Below are positions 40,935 to 48,074 of a stretch of 64,000 bases of DNA, one piece after another (position 1 is the first letter of the stretch; the number at the start of each line of letters is the position of its first letter). The DNA is from Marinobacter zhejiangensis (GTDB lineage: Bacteria > Pseudomonadota > Gammaproteobacteria > Pseudomonadales > Oleiphilaceae), in the NCBI RefSeq assembly GCF_900114775.1, contig NZ_FOUE01000003.1, positions 186,001-250,000 on the forward strand, written 5' to 3'. The notes under the pieces were generated by a model, which did no database searches, was not told the DNA's origin, and saw only the letters and a list, made by a program, of their open reading frames with translations. Both the position numbers and the translations under genes were made by a program.

Positions 40935-43427
40935 ATGCGATTGAGTGCAATTGGCGCAGTGCTTGGCAGTGCGCTTTTACTAGGCTGTAATGGCGGCTCT
41001 GAAAATGCAAGCGGTCCGCAACCGCTCGGGCCCTATGATGCCACAATCCGGTACACCGGTTTCGGCGTTCCCCATATTACCGCCAGTGATTACGGTAGCC
41101 TCGGTTATGGGATGGGCTATGCGCACGCCCGTAACAACCTTTGCACTTTATCGGAGCAACTGGTCAAGCTGAACTCCGAAAAGTCCCGTTATTTTGGTCC
41201 TGGAGCCAATCACGCCAACATCCTGACGGACGTTGGCTATAAAGCGCTGGACTACCCGGCTCAGGCTGCGGAGTTGTATGCCGGTCTAACGGACACTTCG
41301 AAGCAATTGCTCACGGGCTTCGCGGCAGGATTCAACCGGTCGCTTGATGAACGGTCGGGGCCAGCCGACTATCCCTCACCGTGCCGTAATGCCGAATGGG
41401 TTGAGCCTATTACGGCCCTTGACCTGTTAGCCTACCAGCTCGATCTTGCTGGGCTGGCCAGCAGCCGTAACTTCCTGCCGGCAATTGCCGCTGCCCAGCC
41501 CCCAAGTGCTGCCATTGCCGCCCTGGGCGCAGAGCTGGATTCCGCCCAGGTATTTACCTCTGAGGGTATCGGCAGTAACGGATGGGCATTGGGCCGCGAC
41601 CGGGTTGAAGGTGCCAACAGCATGCTCCTGGCGAACCCTCACTTCCCTTGGGACGGTGAGCTGCGCTTCTTCCAGAATCACCTGACCATACCGGGTGAGC
41701 TAGATATCACTGGAGTGAGCATGATTGGCCTGCCAGCGGTGGTGATTGGTTTTAACGATCATCTCGGGTGGACTCACACAGTATCCCAGTCCAAGCGTTT
41801 CACGCTCTATCAGCTGAAGCTGGACCCCAATGACCCGATGCGTTACGAGTTCGATGGCGCCTTCCGGGACATCACCAGTAAAACGGTGACCATCGACGTC
41901 AAGCAACCGGATGGCAGTCTGGCGCAGCACAGCCAGCCGGTTTACTTCAGCCACTTTGGCCCGATGGTCAATTTGTCTTCGCTGTCGCCGGCCTTGGGGT
42001 GGAGCGGCTCAAGCGCGATTACCTACCGGGATGCAAATGCTGGAAACACCCGTATGCTGGAGCAGTGGGTCGCTATGGGCAGAGCGCGCTCAAGAAGCGA
42101 GTTCTTCCAGGCCTTTGAAGACCACCAGGGCATTCCATGGGTTAACACCCTGATGATCGACCGGGAAGGGACCGCCAGCTACATTGATGGCACCCAGGTT
42201 CCACAGCTCACCCCTTATGCCGAGGGGTACTGGAAGATAGCCTCTGCAGCACCGCAGTTGGCACCGATCTGGCAGGATGGGGCTGGCAGCGTGTTGTTGC
42301 CCGGCGATTCGTTCCTGTACGAGTGGCGTGACAGTGGCGATACCCTGGCCCCCGGCCTGGTGCCATTCAGCAAGGCGCCCAAGCAGACCCGTACCGATTA
42401 CGTCTTCAATGCCAACAGCAGTCACTGGTTAAGCAACCTTGACGCTCCGCTGGAGGGGTACAGTCTCCTTTACGGCCCGGAAGGCACGGTTCGTAGCACC
42501 CGTACCCGCTACAATGCCCAGCTGATCAGCGACGTCAGTGGCAATGGCCTGGCGGGCTTGGATGGCCGTTATTCCATGGCGGAACTGATGACGGTGCTTA
42601 CTCATAACGGCTCGCTGTTCTCCGGTGACTGGCAGACCCAGCTGACCCAGCGTTGCGTCAATTACCCGAGCGTTCAGCTGGATGGGGCATCCTATGACTT
42701 GACGGCAGCCTGCCAGGCGCTGATCAACTGGGACGGCCGCTACGACACAGATAGCCAGGGCGCGCACCTGATGCGGGAGTTCCTGGGGGCGTTCCGCGTA
42801 GCAAGCCACCGCTCGCTCAGTGATGACCTGTTTGCAACCGCCTTCGATCCGGCGCAACCGGCAACAACCCCGGCGGGACTGGCGCCGATCAATACTGCCG
42901 ATCCCCAGAATGACCCGGTACTTGTCGCCCTGGCCCGGGCCGCGAAGCAGTTCTCTGATGCGGGTATCGCTCTCGATGCGCCCCTGGGCAGCCTTCAGTA
43001 CGTGCTCAAGGCGGAGGGGCTGACAGGCATTCCGGTCAGTGGTGGCTATTCGTTCGAAGGGGTCTTCAATATGGCGGAAACCAAGGTGCCGTCGCGCAGT
43101 ACCTCCGATCTGGCCAATGCGTTGACGGGTTCCCCTCAGGCCGGCAGCCTGCTGACCGCGTTGGATGAAGATGGCAACGGCAGTGATGAACTGGCGTACC
43201 GGATAAACTACGGCACCAGTATTGTGATGGCGCTGAAGTACACCGACCAGGGACCTTCAGCCCAGATGTTCCTCACTTACGGTCAGGACCATGATCCGGA
43301 AGGAGAGCACTTTACCGACCAAGCAGAAAAATACAGTAACCTCGAATGGCGACCGGTTTTGTTTGATAGCGAGAGTGTCAAAGCCGAAACCGTTGAAACC
43401 GTTACGCTAAGCGCAGAGCGGCTCTGA
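40935..43427 (+). CDS. Penicillin acylase / acyl-homoserine-lactone acylase family lipoprotein
   Basis: The 830-aa precursor carries a lipobox (GSALLLGCNGG, Cys18) and the Ntn-hydrolase layout: an alpha region, then the autoproteolysis site in GIGSNGWALGRDRV, where Ser214 becomes the N-terminal nucleophile of the beta chain, followed by LLANPHFPW and VVIGFNDHLGWTHT. Members cleave the amide of penicillin G, cephalosporins or acyl-homoserine lactones, so it may quench quorum signals. The lipoprotein signal places it at the envelope, whereas many relatives are free periplasmic proteins. GAGGAAC precedes the ATG. A strong terminator follows. Confidence 0.87.
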   Translation: MRLSAIGAVLGSALLLGCNGGSENASGPQPLGPYDATIRYTGFGVPHITASDYGSLGYGMGYAHARNNLCTLSEQLVKLNSEKSRYFGPGANHANILTDVGYKALDYPAQAAELYAGLTDTSKQLLTGFAAGFNRSLDERSGPADYPSPCRNAEWVEPITALDLLAYQLDLAGLASSRNFLPAIAAAQPPSAAIAALGAELDSAQVFTSEGIGSNGWALGRDRVEGANSMLLANPHFPWDGELRFFQNHLTIPGELDITGVSMIGLPAVVIGFNDHLGWTHTVSQSKRFTLYQLKLDPNDPMRYEFDGAFRDITSKTVTIDVKQPDGSLAQHSQPVYFSHFGPMVNLSSLSPALGWSGSSAITYRDANAGNTRMLEQWVAMGRARSRSEFFQAFEDHQGIPWVNTLMIDREGTASYIDGTQVPQLTPYAEGYWKIASAAPQLAPIWQDGAGSVLLPGDSFLYEWRDSGDTLAPGLVPFSKAPKQTRTDYVFNANSSHWLSNLDAPLEGYSLLYGPEGTVRSTRTRYNAQLISDVSGNGLAGLDGRYSMAELMTVLTHNGSLFSGDWQTQLTQRCVNYPSVQLDGASYDLTAACQALINWDGRYDTDSQGAHLMREFLGAFRVASHRSLSDDLFATAFDPAQPATTPAGLAPINTADPQNDPVLVALARAAKQFSDAGIALDAPLGSLQYVLKAEGLTGIPVSGGYSFEGVFNMAETKVPSRSTSDLANALTGSPQAGSLLTALDEDGNGSDELAYRINYGTSIVMALKYTDQGPSAQMFLTYGQDHDPEGEHFTDQAEKYSNLEWRPVLFDSESVKAETVETVTLSAERL

Positions 43428-43450
43428 CGAGGTAACAGTTGGCGATAGTT

Positions 43451-43477
43451 GGCCCCGCTGTGCGGGGCCCTTTTTGT
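43451..43477 (+). terminator. Intrinsic terminator after the acylase gene
   Basis: An 8-bp stem GGCCCCGC/GCGGGGCC (43451-43458 with 43462-43469) with loop TGT is followed by CTTTTTG. It is a clear Rho-independent terminator on the plus strand. Confidence 0.9.
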
Positions 43478-43478
43478 A

Positions 43479-43760
43479 TCAGGGGGCCTGTTCGTCCGGC
43501 TGATTGAGCACTGACGGTTTTTTCAGGGCTCTGGCGAACAGGTCCTTTTCTTCGGCAATCACCAGGGCCGCCTTTTCGGCCATCTCCTCACTCATGCCAT
43601 CCACCCGGGTTTGCAGGAACTGGGTGATTTCCTCTGCCAGTTCAAGGATCTTGTCCCGGGCATCGGCGTCCGCCTTGGATGAAAACAGTAGGGTATCAGG
43701 GTGTTTCAGTGCCATCTCCAGCCCATCCCTTTCAGAGTAGTACAGCGCTTGTACGGCCAT
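43479..43760 (-). CDS. yebG: YebG-family DNA-damage-inducible protein
   Basis: The 93-aa protein has the YebG pattern: an N-terminal MAVQALYYSERDG strand, then SSKADADARDKILELAEEI, an acidic helix and VIAEEKDLFARALKKPSVL. YebG is induced by DNA damage through LexA in Escherichia coli and Pseudomonas; its biochemical role is not known. A LexA box lies about 82-97 bases upstream of the start. The product is somewhat acidic and shorter than 100 residues, as usual. Confidence 0.85.
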   Translation of the reverse strand: MAVQALYYSERDGLEMALKHPDTLLFSSKADADARDKILELAEEITQFLQTRVDGMSEEMAEKAALVIAEEKDLFARALKKPSVLNQPDEQAP

Positions 43761-43841
43761 GATTGCGTCTCCATAGGGTTCCCGGCAGCCTGGGCTGAGG
43801 GAACAACGTTTAACTTCTGGCCGCAGTGTATATTAATATTG

Positions 43842-43857
43842 CTGTATATAAAAACAG
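43842..43857 (-). promoter_or_regulatory. LexA (SOS) box upstream of yebG
   Basis: CTG-TATATAAAAA-CAG, with CAGTA continuing on the right, agrees with the LexA consensus. It lies between the divergent yebG and DUF1499 genes. Control of yebG is expected from known SOS regulons; an effect on the divergent gene is possible because the site is 85 bases from its start. Confidence 0.85.
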
Positions 43858-43941
43858 TATTTTGGTGTTGCGGCTTACCTTGGCCTATAGTGGCCTGAAG
43901 CCACAATGGTGCCGGGACAAAACCGGTGCTGATATCGAACG

Positions 43942-44415
43942 ATGGGACTCCACGCTATGGCCGACTACTCAATACCAAACGCCTGGGCATTCACTGCGGG
44001 GCTGAGTGTCACTCTGCTGCTGTCAGCCTGCAGCAGCCAACCACCGGCACACCTCGGCGTTGGTGCCAACGGCATGCTGGCCCCGTGTCCGCCAAGTCCC
44101 AATTGTGTCTCCAGTCAGGCCGATGAAGATGATGCTGAGCACCTGATAGCACCGTTGAACGCAGGCCCTGATGCCTGGGAATCGCTGCCTTTGGTTTTGT
44201 CGTCCGACGCTCAGTTGCGGGTTGTGGTGCAGAGCGAGACCTACATTCATGCCGAAGCCACCTCATTCCTGTTTCGGTTTGTCGATGACCTGGAGTTTCT
44301 CTACCAGCCTGACCAGGGGCTGGTGCAGGTCCGCTCTGGGTCAAGAACCGGTTACTCGGATTTCGGGGTTAACCGGACGCGTCTGGAAGCCATCCGGCAA
44401 CAGCTGGCGGAGTAG
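43942..44415 (+). CDS. DUF1499 lipoprotein
   Basis: The 157-aa protein has a lipoprotein signal ending VTLLLSACSSQPP and the DUF1499 core: LAPCPPSPNCVSSQADEDDA, ETYIHAEATSFLFRFVDDLE, FLYQPDQGLVQVRSGSRTGY and DFGVNRTRLEAIRQQL. DUF1499 proteins are small envelope proteins of unknown function. An in-frame ATG five codons later (43957) is a possible start. The gene ends 2 bases from the convergent MBL gene. Confidence 0.8.
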   Translation: MGLHAMADYSIPNAWAFTAGLSVTLLLSACSSQPPAHLGVGANGMLAPCPPSPNCVSSQADEDDAEHLIAPLNAGPDAWESLPLVLSSDAQLRVVVQSETYIHAEATSFLFRFVDDLEFLYQPDQGLVQVRSGSRTGYSDFGVNRTRLEAIRQQLAE

Positions 44416-44417
44416 TC

Positions 44418-45425
44418 TCAGTTGCCATAATTGGCAGGAAAAACCAGGGTTTCCCCGTGCTGCATGACCCGGAACAGCCCTTCCTCCACGGACTGGTCGG
44501 CGAGGGCGCGGCGCAGGCGGTGTGGGGGCTCATCCATGGGTTCGTCGGTCAGTACAAAGGTGCCCCAATGCATTGCCACAGACTGGCGGGCGCCAATGTC
44601 CCGGTGGATATGGACGGCTTCTTCCGGCGCAATATGAACCGGTGACATGAACCAGCGGGGGTCGTAGGCGCCGATGGGCAGAAGGGCGAGGTGGATAGGG
44701 CTGAACACCTCGCCGATCTGACGAAAAATGTTGCCATACCCGGTATCTCCGGCGAAATAGAACCGGTACCCAGCGATCTCCAGCAGCCACCCGCACCATA
44801 AGCTGGTGTTCCCATCGGTGGCGGTACGTCCGCTGAAATGTTGGGCGGGCAGGCAGAACGCCTCGGTGTGCTCATCAAGGTGCTCCGACTGCCACCAGTC
44901 GAGTTCCACCAGATTGCGGATGCCGCGTCGCTCGAACCATCGCCTCAATCCCTTGGGAATAAGAAACTGGACCTTGTCGCCAAAACGCCGGTGGAGTTGG
45001 CGCACGGTCTTTTCGTCGAGGTGGTCATAGTGATTATGGGAGATCAGCACCCGGTCAATGGTCGGCATCTCGTGTACTTCCAGTGCCGGAGGGGTATAGC
45101 GCTTTGGGCCCAGAAATGGGAAGGGGCTGGCTCGCTCTGACAGCACGGGGTCGGTGAGAATGTTCTGGCCCCGGTACTGGAACAGGAAAGACGAGTGCCC
45201 CAGCCAGGTCAGCTGAACATCTTCTGGCGGATGGCCCAGGGCGTGGGCGTCCGGGCGGAGCAGATGGTACTGCTTGCCTTTTGGGAATCGGCGCCCTGGG
45301 GACATTTGCCAGCGAAGAAAGTCCCCGAGCCCATGGGTGGGAACTCGTTCCAGATTGTGGAAGCGTTTGCCGGTGGTGTGTGACTGGTTGGCGAGTTCGG
45401 CAAGACGCACTCGATCGACTGTCAT
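44418..45425 (-). CDS. MBL-fold metallohydrolase (NAPE-PLD/UlaG-like)
   Basis: The 335-aa protein has the metal-binding series of this group: LTWLGHSSFLFQYRGQNILTD at the start, VLISHNHYDHLDEKTVRQL (HxHxDH), LPAQHFSGRT, FYFAGDTGYG (Asp ligand) and AMHWGTFVLTDEPM (His ligand). Relatives include N-acyl-phosphatidylethanolamine phospholipase D and UlaG lactonase, so a lipid-type phosphodiesterase or lactonase is possible. AGGACC precedes the ATG. Confidence 0.86.
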   Translation of the reverse strand: MTVDRVRLAELANQSHTTGKRFHNLERVPTHGLGDFLRWQMSPGRRFPKGKQYHLLRPDAHALGHPPEDVQLTWLGHSSFLFQYRGQNILTDPVLSERASPFPFLGPKRYTPPALEVHEMPTIDRVLISHNHYDHLDEKTVRQLHRRFGDKVQFLIPKGLRRWFERRGIRNLVELDWWQSEHLDEHTEAFCLPAQHFSGRTATDGNTSLWCGWLLEIAGYRFYFAGDTGYGNIFRQIGEVFSPIHLALLPIGAYDPRWFMSPVHIAPEEAVHIHRDIGARQSVAMHWGTFVLTDEPMDEPPHRLRRALADQSVEEGLFRVMQHGETLVFPANYGN

Positions 45426-45530
45426 AGCGGGGTCCTGTGTGGGTCCTTCGAGACGGCTTTATGGAAAAGTCTGACCATATACCCGGATCAGTCTATGATG
45501 ACATCCTGTCAAAGAACACAGGAAATCCCA

Positions 45531-46103
45531 GTGTCTCCATTGCTTTACCGTTCGTCTGCACCGCTTTTGCTATCCGCGTTAATGCTGGCTTGCTGGCTTT
45601 ATCCGGTGGGTTCGCTGTTCCAGTACCAGCCGGGGTTGATCGGGCAGGGGGAGTACTGGCGGCTGTTGACTGGGCATTGGGTGCACATTGATCGATGGCA
45701 TCTGATGGTCAACCTGGTGGGAGTCTGGTTGGTCTGGTGGTGGACCGGGAAGGCATTCGGACCTTGGCAGTGGTGGCTGACAACACTGGTTTGTTCGTTA
45801 GCTGTCAGTGTTGGCTTATATTTTTTTGACCCCACGGTGGCTTGGTACCGGGGATTCTCGGGTGTCCTATTTGGCTTGTTCGCTGCCGGAACCGTGGTTT
45901 TGTTCCCTGATCACCCCGTGCTGGCTCTGGCCGGCTTGGTTGGCGGAGCTGCGAAGCTGACCCTGGATGCGCTGGGGTGGGAAGCCTTGGGGGTTGGTCT
46001 GGTGTCAGATTTCCGGGTGATTCACCAGGCTCACCTGTATGGCTTTGTGTCGGGCCTTCTGCTCGGCGCCGGCTTCCTGCTAACCCACAGGGGCGGTAGC
46101 TGA
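45531..46103 (+). CDS. rrtA: Rhombosortase (rhomboid-like GlyGly-CTERM protease)
   Basis: The 190-aa integral membrane protease has five to six hydrophobic helices. The family pattern EYWRLLTGHWVHIDRWHLMV (residues 41-60) is followed by Asn61 in the HxxxN oxyanion helix, the serine nucleophile in YRGFSGVLFG (Ser110) and a late histidine in HQAHLYG (His165 or His168). Rhombosortases cleave secreted proteins bearing a GlyGly-CTERM tail, often type II secretion substrates. I use GTG 45531 with AGGA upstream; ATG 45495 would add 12 residues but lacks a ribosome-binding site. No GlyGly-CTERM protein is encoded in this window. Confidence 0.8.
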   Translation: MSPLLYRSSAPLLLSALMLACWLYPVGSLFQYQPGLIGQGEYWRLLTGHWVHIDRWHLMVNLVGVWLVWWWTGKAFGPWQWWLTTLVCSLAVSVGLYFFDPTVAWYRGFSGVLFGLFAAGTVVLFPDHPVLALAGLVGGAAKLTLDALGWEALGVGLVSDFRVIHQAHLYGFVSGLLLGAGFLLTHRGGS

Positions 46104-46215
46104 CCTCCGTGAACGGTCATGGCAAAGGTGCCCGCGAAGTTGTTACGGTTCGGCCAATTCCTGCCGGAACTACTGTTGACATAGTTGCTCTATCCAACAA
46201 TTAAGGAGAGCAACA

Positions 46216-46911
46216 ATGACTACAGCCAACGCACTCTGGGGGTTCCCGATTGACGACGGGCTGCACGTAGATGCCAGGGAAACGGCAGAGCGGATCCGCT
46301 CAGATGATGGCGGGGCTACCCGTAAGCTTAGTGAGGAAGCGGCTCACCTGGTGATTCGCCTCACCCATCATGGCCTGCAAAGCTACTACCACCGTCCGAC
46401 CGAGATCGTGCCGTTGACCTCTGGCCTGAAAAAAACTGCGGACACCGGCATCAAGGCCATCATGGGGGCGATTCAGCTGGTCATCAAACAGTTCTTCAGC
46501 AAGCGCAGTGAAGAGGAGCTGAAGGAGTTGAGCCAGTATCTGGAGCAGATGTTGTGGGTGCATCCTGAGCGGTCCGAACCTCACCTGGTGTTTCACGTCC
46601 ATGCGGAACTACACGAGAGAGCCCTGGACCTGATTGCACAGGTGCGAAGCGATACCAACACCAGCCTGTATATTGACGGCGTGATTGATGCGCTTTGTGA
46701 AATCGTTGACCTGAGCATCGTCAACTACTACCACGAACCAACCAACCGTGTAGCCATGGGGCGGGTCAGCAAGAAGACGGCCGACCTCGGCATCAGTACT
46801 GCGGAAAAGGGCATTCGCAAGCTGATTGATAAGCTGCTGCGGGACCTGCGCCATGCCCAGCTGGTGGAGCTTTCCTATCACCTGGAAAGCCTGATCCACA
46901 CCAAAGACTGA
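46216..46911 (+). CDS. Unknown 231-aa protein with an internal duplication
   Basis: I recognise no family. The protein is largely helical and contains two copies of the pattern YYHxPT-x9-KKTADxGI (residues 57-79 and 171-193, 114 residues apart), each followed by a helical segment (IQLVIKQFFSKRSEEELKEL and IRKLIDKLLRDLRHAQLVEL) that ends in SxYLEQML or SYHLESLI. It therefore arose by duplication of a unit of about 110 residues. It has no signal peptide or membrane helix. AAGGAGAG precedes the ATG. Confidence 0.7.
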   Translation: MTTANALWGFPIDDGLHVDARETAERIRSDDGGATRKLSEEAAHLVIRLTHHGLQSYYHRPTEIVPLTSGLKKTADTGIKAIMGAIQLVIKQFFSKRSEEELKELSQYLEQMLWVHPERSEPHLVFHVHAELHERALDLIAQVRSDTNTSLYIDGVIDALCEIVDLSIVNYYHEPTNRVAMGRVSKKTADLGISTAEKGIRKLIDKLLRDLRHAQLVELSYHLESLIHTKD

Positions 46912-46924
46912 ATGCTGAAAAAGC

Positions 46925-46961
46925 ACCTTCGGCAGGCTTGGTTAACCACTCTGCCGAAGGT
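46925..46961 (-). terminator. Intrinsic terminator for the minus-strand operon at 47.2-47.8 kb
   Basis: ACCTTCGGCAG (46925-46935) pairs perfectly with CTGCCGAAGGT (46951-46961). On the minus strand the stem is followed by GCTTTTTC, a proper U-tract; on the plus strand the tail is not U-rich. It lies 8 bases beyond the small mobile element and would serve the operon ending at 47235; it may also act weakly for the convergent gene at 46911. Confidence 0.7.
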
Positions 46962-47006
46962 TGGCCTGCTAGTGTCCCGTCTGGCTAATTCCTTAACCTA
47001 CTGAGC

Positions 47007-47095
47007 TTCTGAAAAGCCGAAGAGCTAGGCGTGCTGGTGAAGATTTGGTGGTTCCAAATCGAGACAGCAGAACGACGCCATTCGGCTTTTCAGAA
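47007..47095 (+). repeat. Left hairpin of the small element
   Basis: The basal stem is 15 bp perfect (47007-47021 with 47081-47095). Above it are GGCGT/ACGCC (47028-47032 with 47075-47079), GCTG/CAGC (47033-47036 with 47065-47068) and a 7-bp apical stem GATTTGG/CCAAATC (47042-47048 with 47054-47060) closed by loop TGGTT. It corresponds in inverse orientation to the right hairpin. Confidence 0.75.
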
Positions 47096-47106
47096 ACTCC
47101 CGAAGG

Positions 47107-47204
47107 GCTTGCCTCTGAGGACTCTGAGCCTGTGTTGCCAGTCCTTGATGTGGAACCACCACACCTTCAGACTGGCGCCTTGGTCAGTGTCCTCAGAGGC
47201 AAGC
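47107..47204 (-). repeat. Right hairpin of the small element
   Basis: The basal stem is 16 bp perfect (47107-47122 with 47189-47204). Above it lie a 7-bp stem GCCAGTC/GACTGGC (47137-47143 with 47170-47176) and an apical stem TGTGG/CCACA (47149-47153 with 47159-47163) whose loop reads TGGTT on the minus strand. The loop and the flanking TGAAG and ATC-AG bases match the left hairpin, while stem sequences differ. Confidence 0.75.
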
Positions 47205-47234
47205 AGTAGGTTAAGGAATTAGCCAGACGGGACA

Positions 47235-47495
47235 CTAGAGAGAACCCGGTAGTTCAAGTTCACCCATAGCCGCTGCTGTACTTTGATACCGCTCCAGAGG
47301 CGGTGGTGAGAAGTACCTTTTTCCCATGCCGGCTCCGGCTTGTACCGGATGGCGGGGGTCCTGGATTTCAACGACGGCCAGGTAGGCCCACAAGCCGCCT
47401 ACAAAAAGCACGGTAGACAGGATCACCCGACAGCGTTGATGGCGGCAGGGCGATTTGCTGGTGGGACGCCTGGCTTTTGGGAGCCCAGGCTTCAT
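47235..47495 (-). CDS. Small single-pass membrane protein, unknown
   Basis: The 86-aa product starts at ATG 47495, which overlaps the upstream stop (ATGA), a strong sign of coupling. It has a basic N-terminus (MKPGLPKARRPTSKSPCRHQ), one membrane helix (VILSTVLFVGGLWAYLAVVE) and a Pro/Gly-rich tail (GMGKRYFSPPPLERYQ). Its stop codon TAG lies in the CTAG at the edge of the small element, so the insertion preserved the reading frame end exactly. I recognise no family. Confidence 0.55.
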   Translation of the reverse strand: MKPGLPKARRPTSKSPCRHQRCRVILSTVLFVGGLWAYLAVVEIQDPRHPVQAGAGMGKRYFSPPPLERYQSTAAAMGELELPGSL

Positions 47496-47812
47496 CGTGC
47501 AACTGGCCTTGGGGTGGAACAGTCCCGAAGTAAGGTTAATTCGGCACACAACCCGCAATCGGGCGTGTTGCAGTTATCCAACCGGTGGACGGTGGACGCC
47601 GGCATGAAAGGAATGATGGCTGGCAGTTCAGTACGGTTCCACAATTCCACATGTTGATAAAGTCCTGATATGGCTTCGTCCCGGCTGCCAAAAGGACCAA
47701 GTTGGGGCACTTCCCTTGTGCGCACAAACCACTGGCTTTCCTCCACCAGCAACCGCTCATCGATGTCAAATAACTCGGCTGTTCGACTCGCGAGGCTTGT
47801 CATTACGCTCAT
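47492..47812 (-). CDS. Small unknown protein, DUF6316-like
   Basis: The 106-aa protein contains VEESQWFVRTREVPQLGPFG (residues about 23-42) followed by SRDEAISGLYQHVELWNR. The pattern Q-W-F/Y-x-x-T-R-E-x4-G-P-F-x-S-x-x-E-A matches short gammaproteobacterial proteins of the DUF6316 type. It has CNTPDCGLC near the end, a possible metal site. I start at ATG 47812 (AGGGG upstream); 15 residues could be added. Function unknown. Confidence 0.6.
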   Translation of the reverse strand: MSVMTSLASRTAELFDIDERLLVEESQWFVRTREVPQLGPFGSRDEAISGLYQHVELWNRTELPAIIPFMPASTVHRLDNCNTPDCGLCAELTLLRDCSTPRPVAR

Positions 47813-48074
47813 ACTACGTTCCCCTGAAACGTCTTTCTTAATCGTTGTTATAAACAAAAGGCCTTATTCCTTTTGCTTATTACGACACGATAGGGGAGAA
47901 GGCTTCGTTCCATCCGGTTTTTGTCATTATGGGCCTGTGTGACGCCCGCCTGTGCAGGTGACTGAACGCTTTAGTGACGCAGGTAGCGGTTATCGCGGCC
48001 ATAGCGTTTCTGTCTGGCAACCCTCATCGTTGGGTACAGTCTCGTCGTCGAATAACTACAACTAACGGTGTCCA

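Larger units (their letters stand above)
46969..47238. mobile_element. Small non-autonomous element (MITE-like) with paired hairpins
   Basis: The element is 270 bases long including CTAG at both ends. Its 35-base terminal repeats (46969-47003 and 47204-47238) are perfectly inverted. CTAG or the inner TA can be read as a duplicated target, as with IS630/Tc1-type insertion at TA, or with IS5-type YTAR targets. No transposase is encoded; a 63-codon frame inside is not convincing. Each half carries a long hairpin (separate entries). It interrupts the space between the stop codon and terminator of a minus-strand operon, and the right CTAG contains that stop codon. No other copy is visible in this window. 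Confidence 0.8.

Noticed and set aside
47031..47222. 63-codon frame inside the small mobile element, considered as a transposase remnant
   Set aside because: The sequence is explained by the hairpin arms; it has no DDE or other transposase motif and runs into the terminal repeat.
46969..47238. Integron attC site or CRISPR-like palindrome as an explanation of the element
   Set aside because: The ends are long perfect inverted repeats bounded by CTAG, not attC core sites, and there are no spaced direct repeats.
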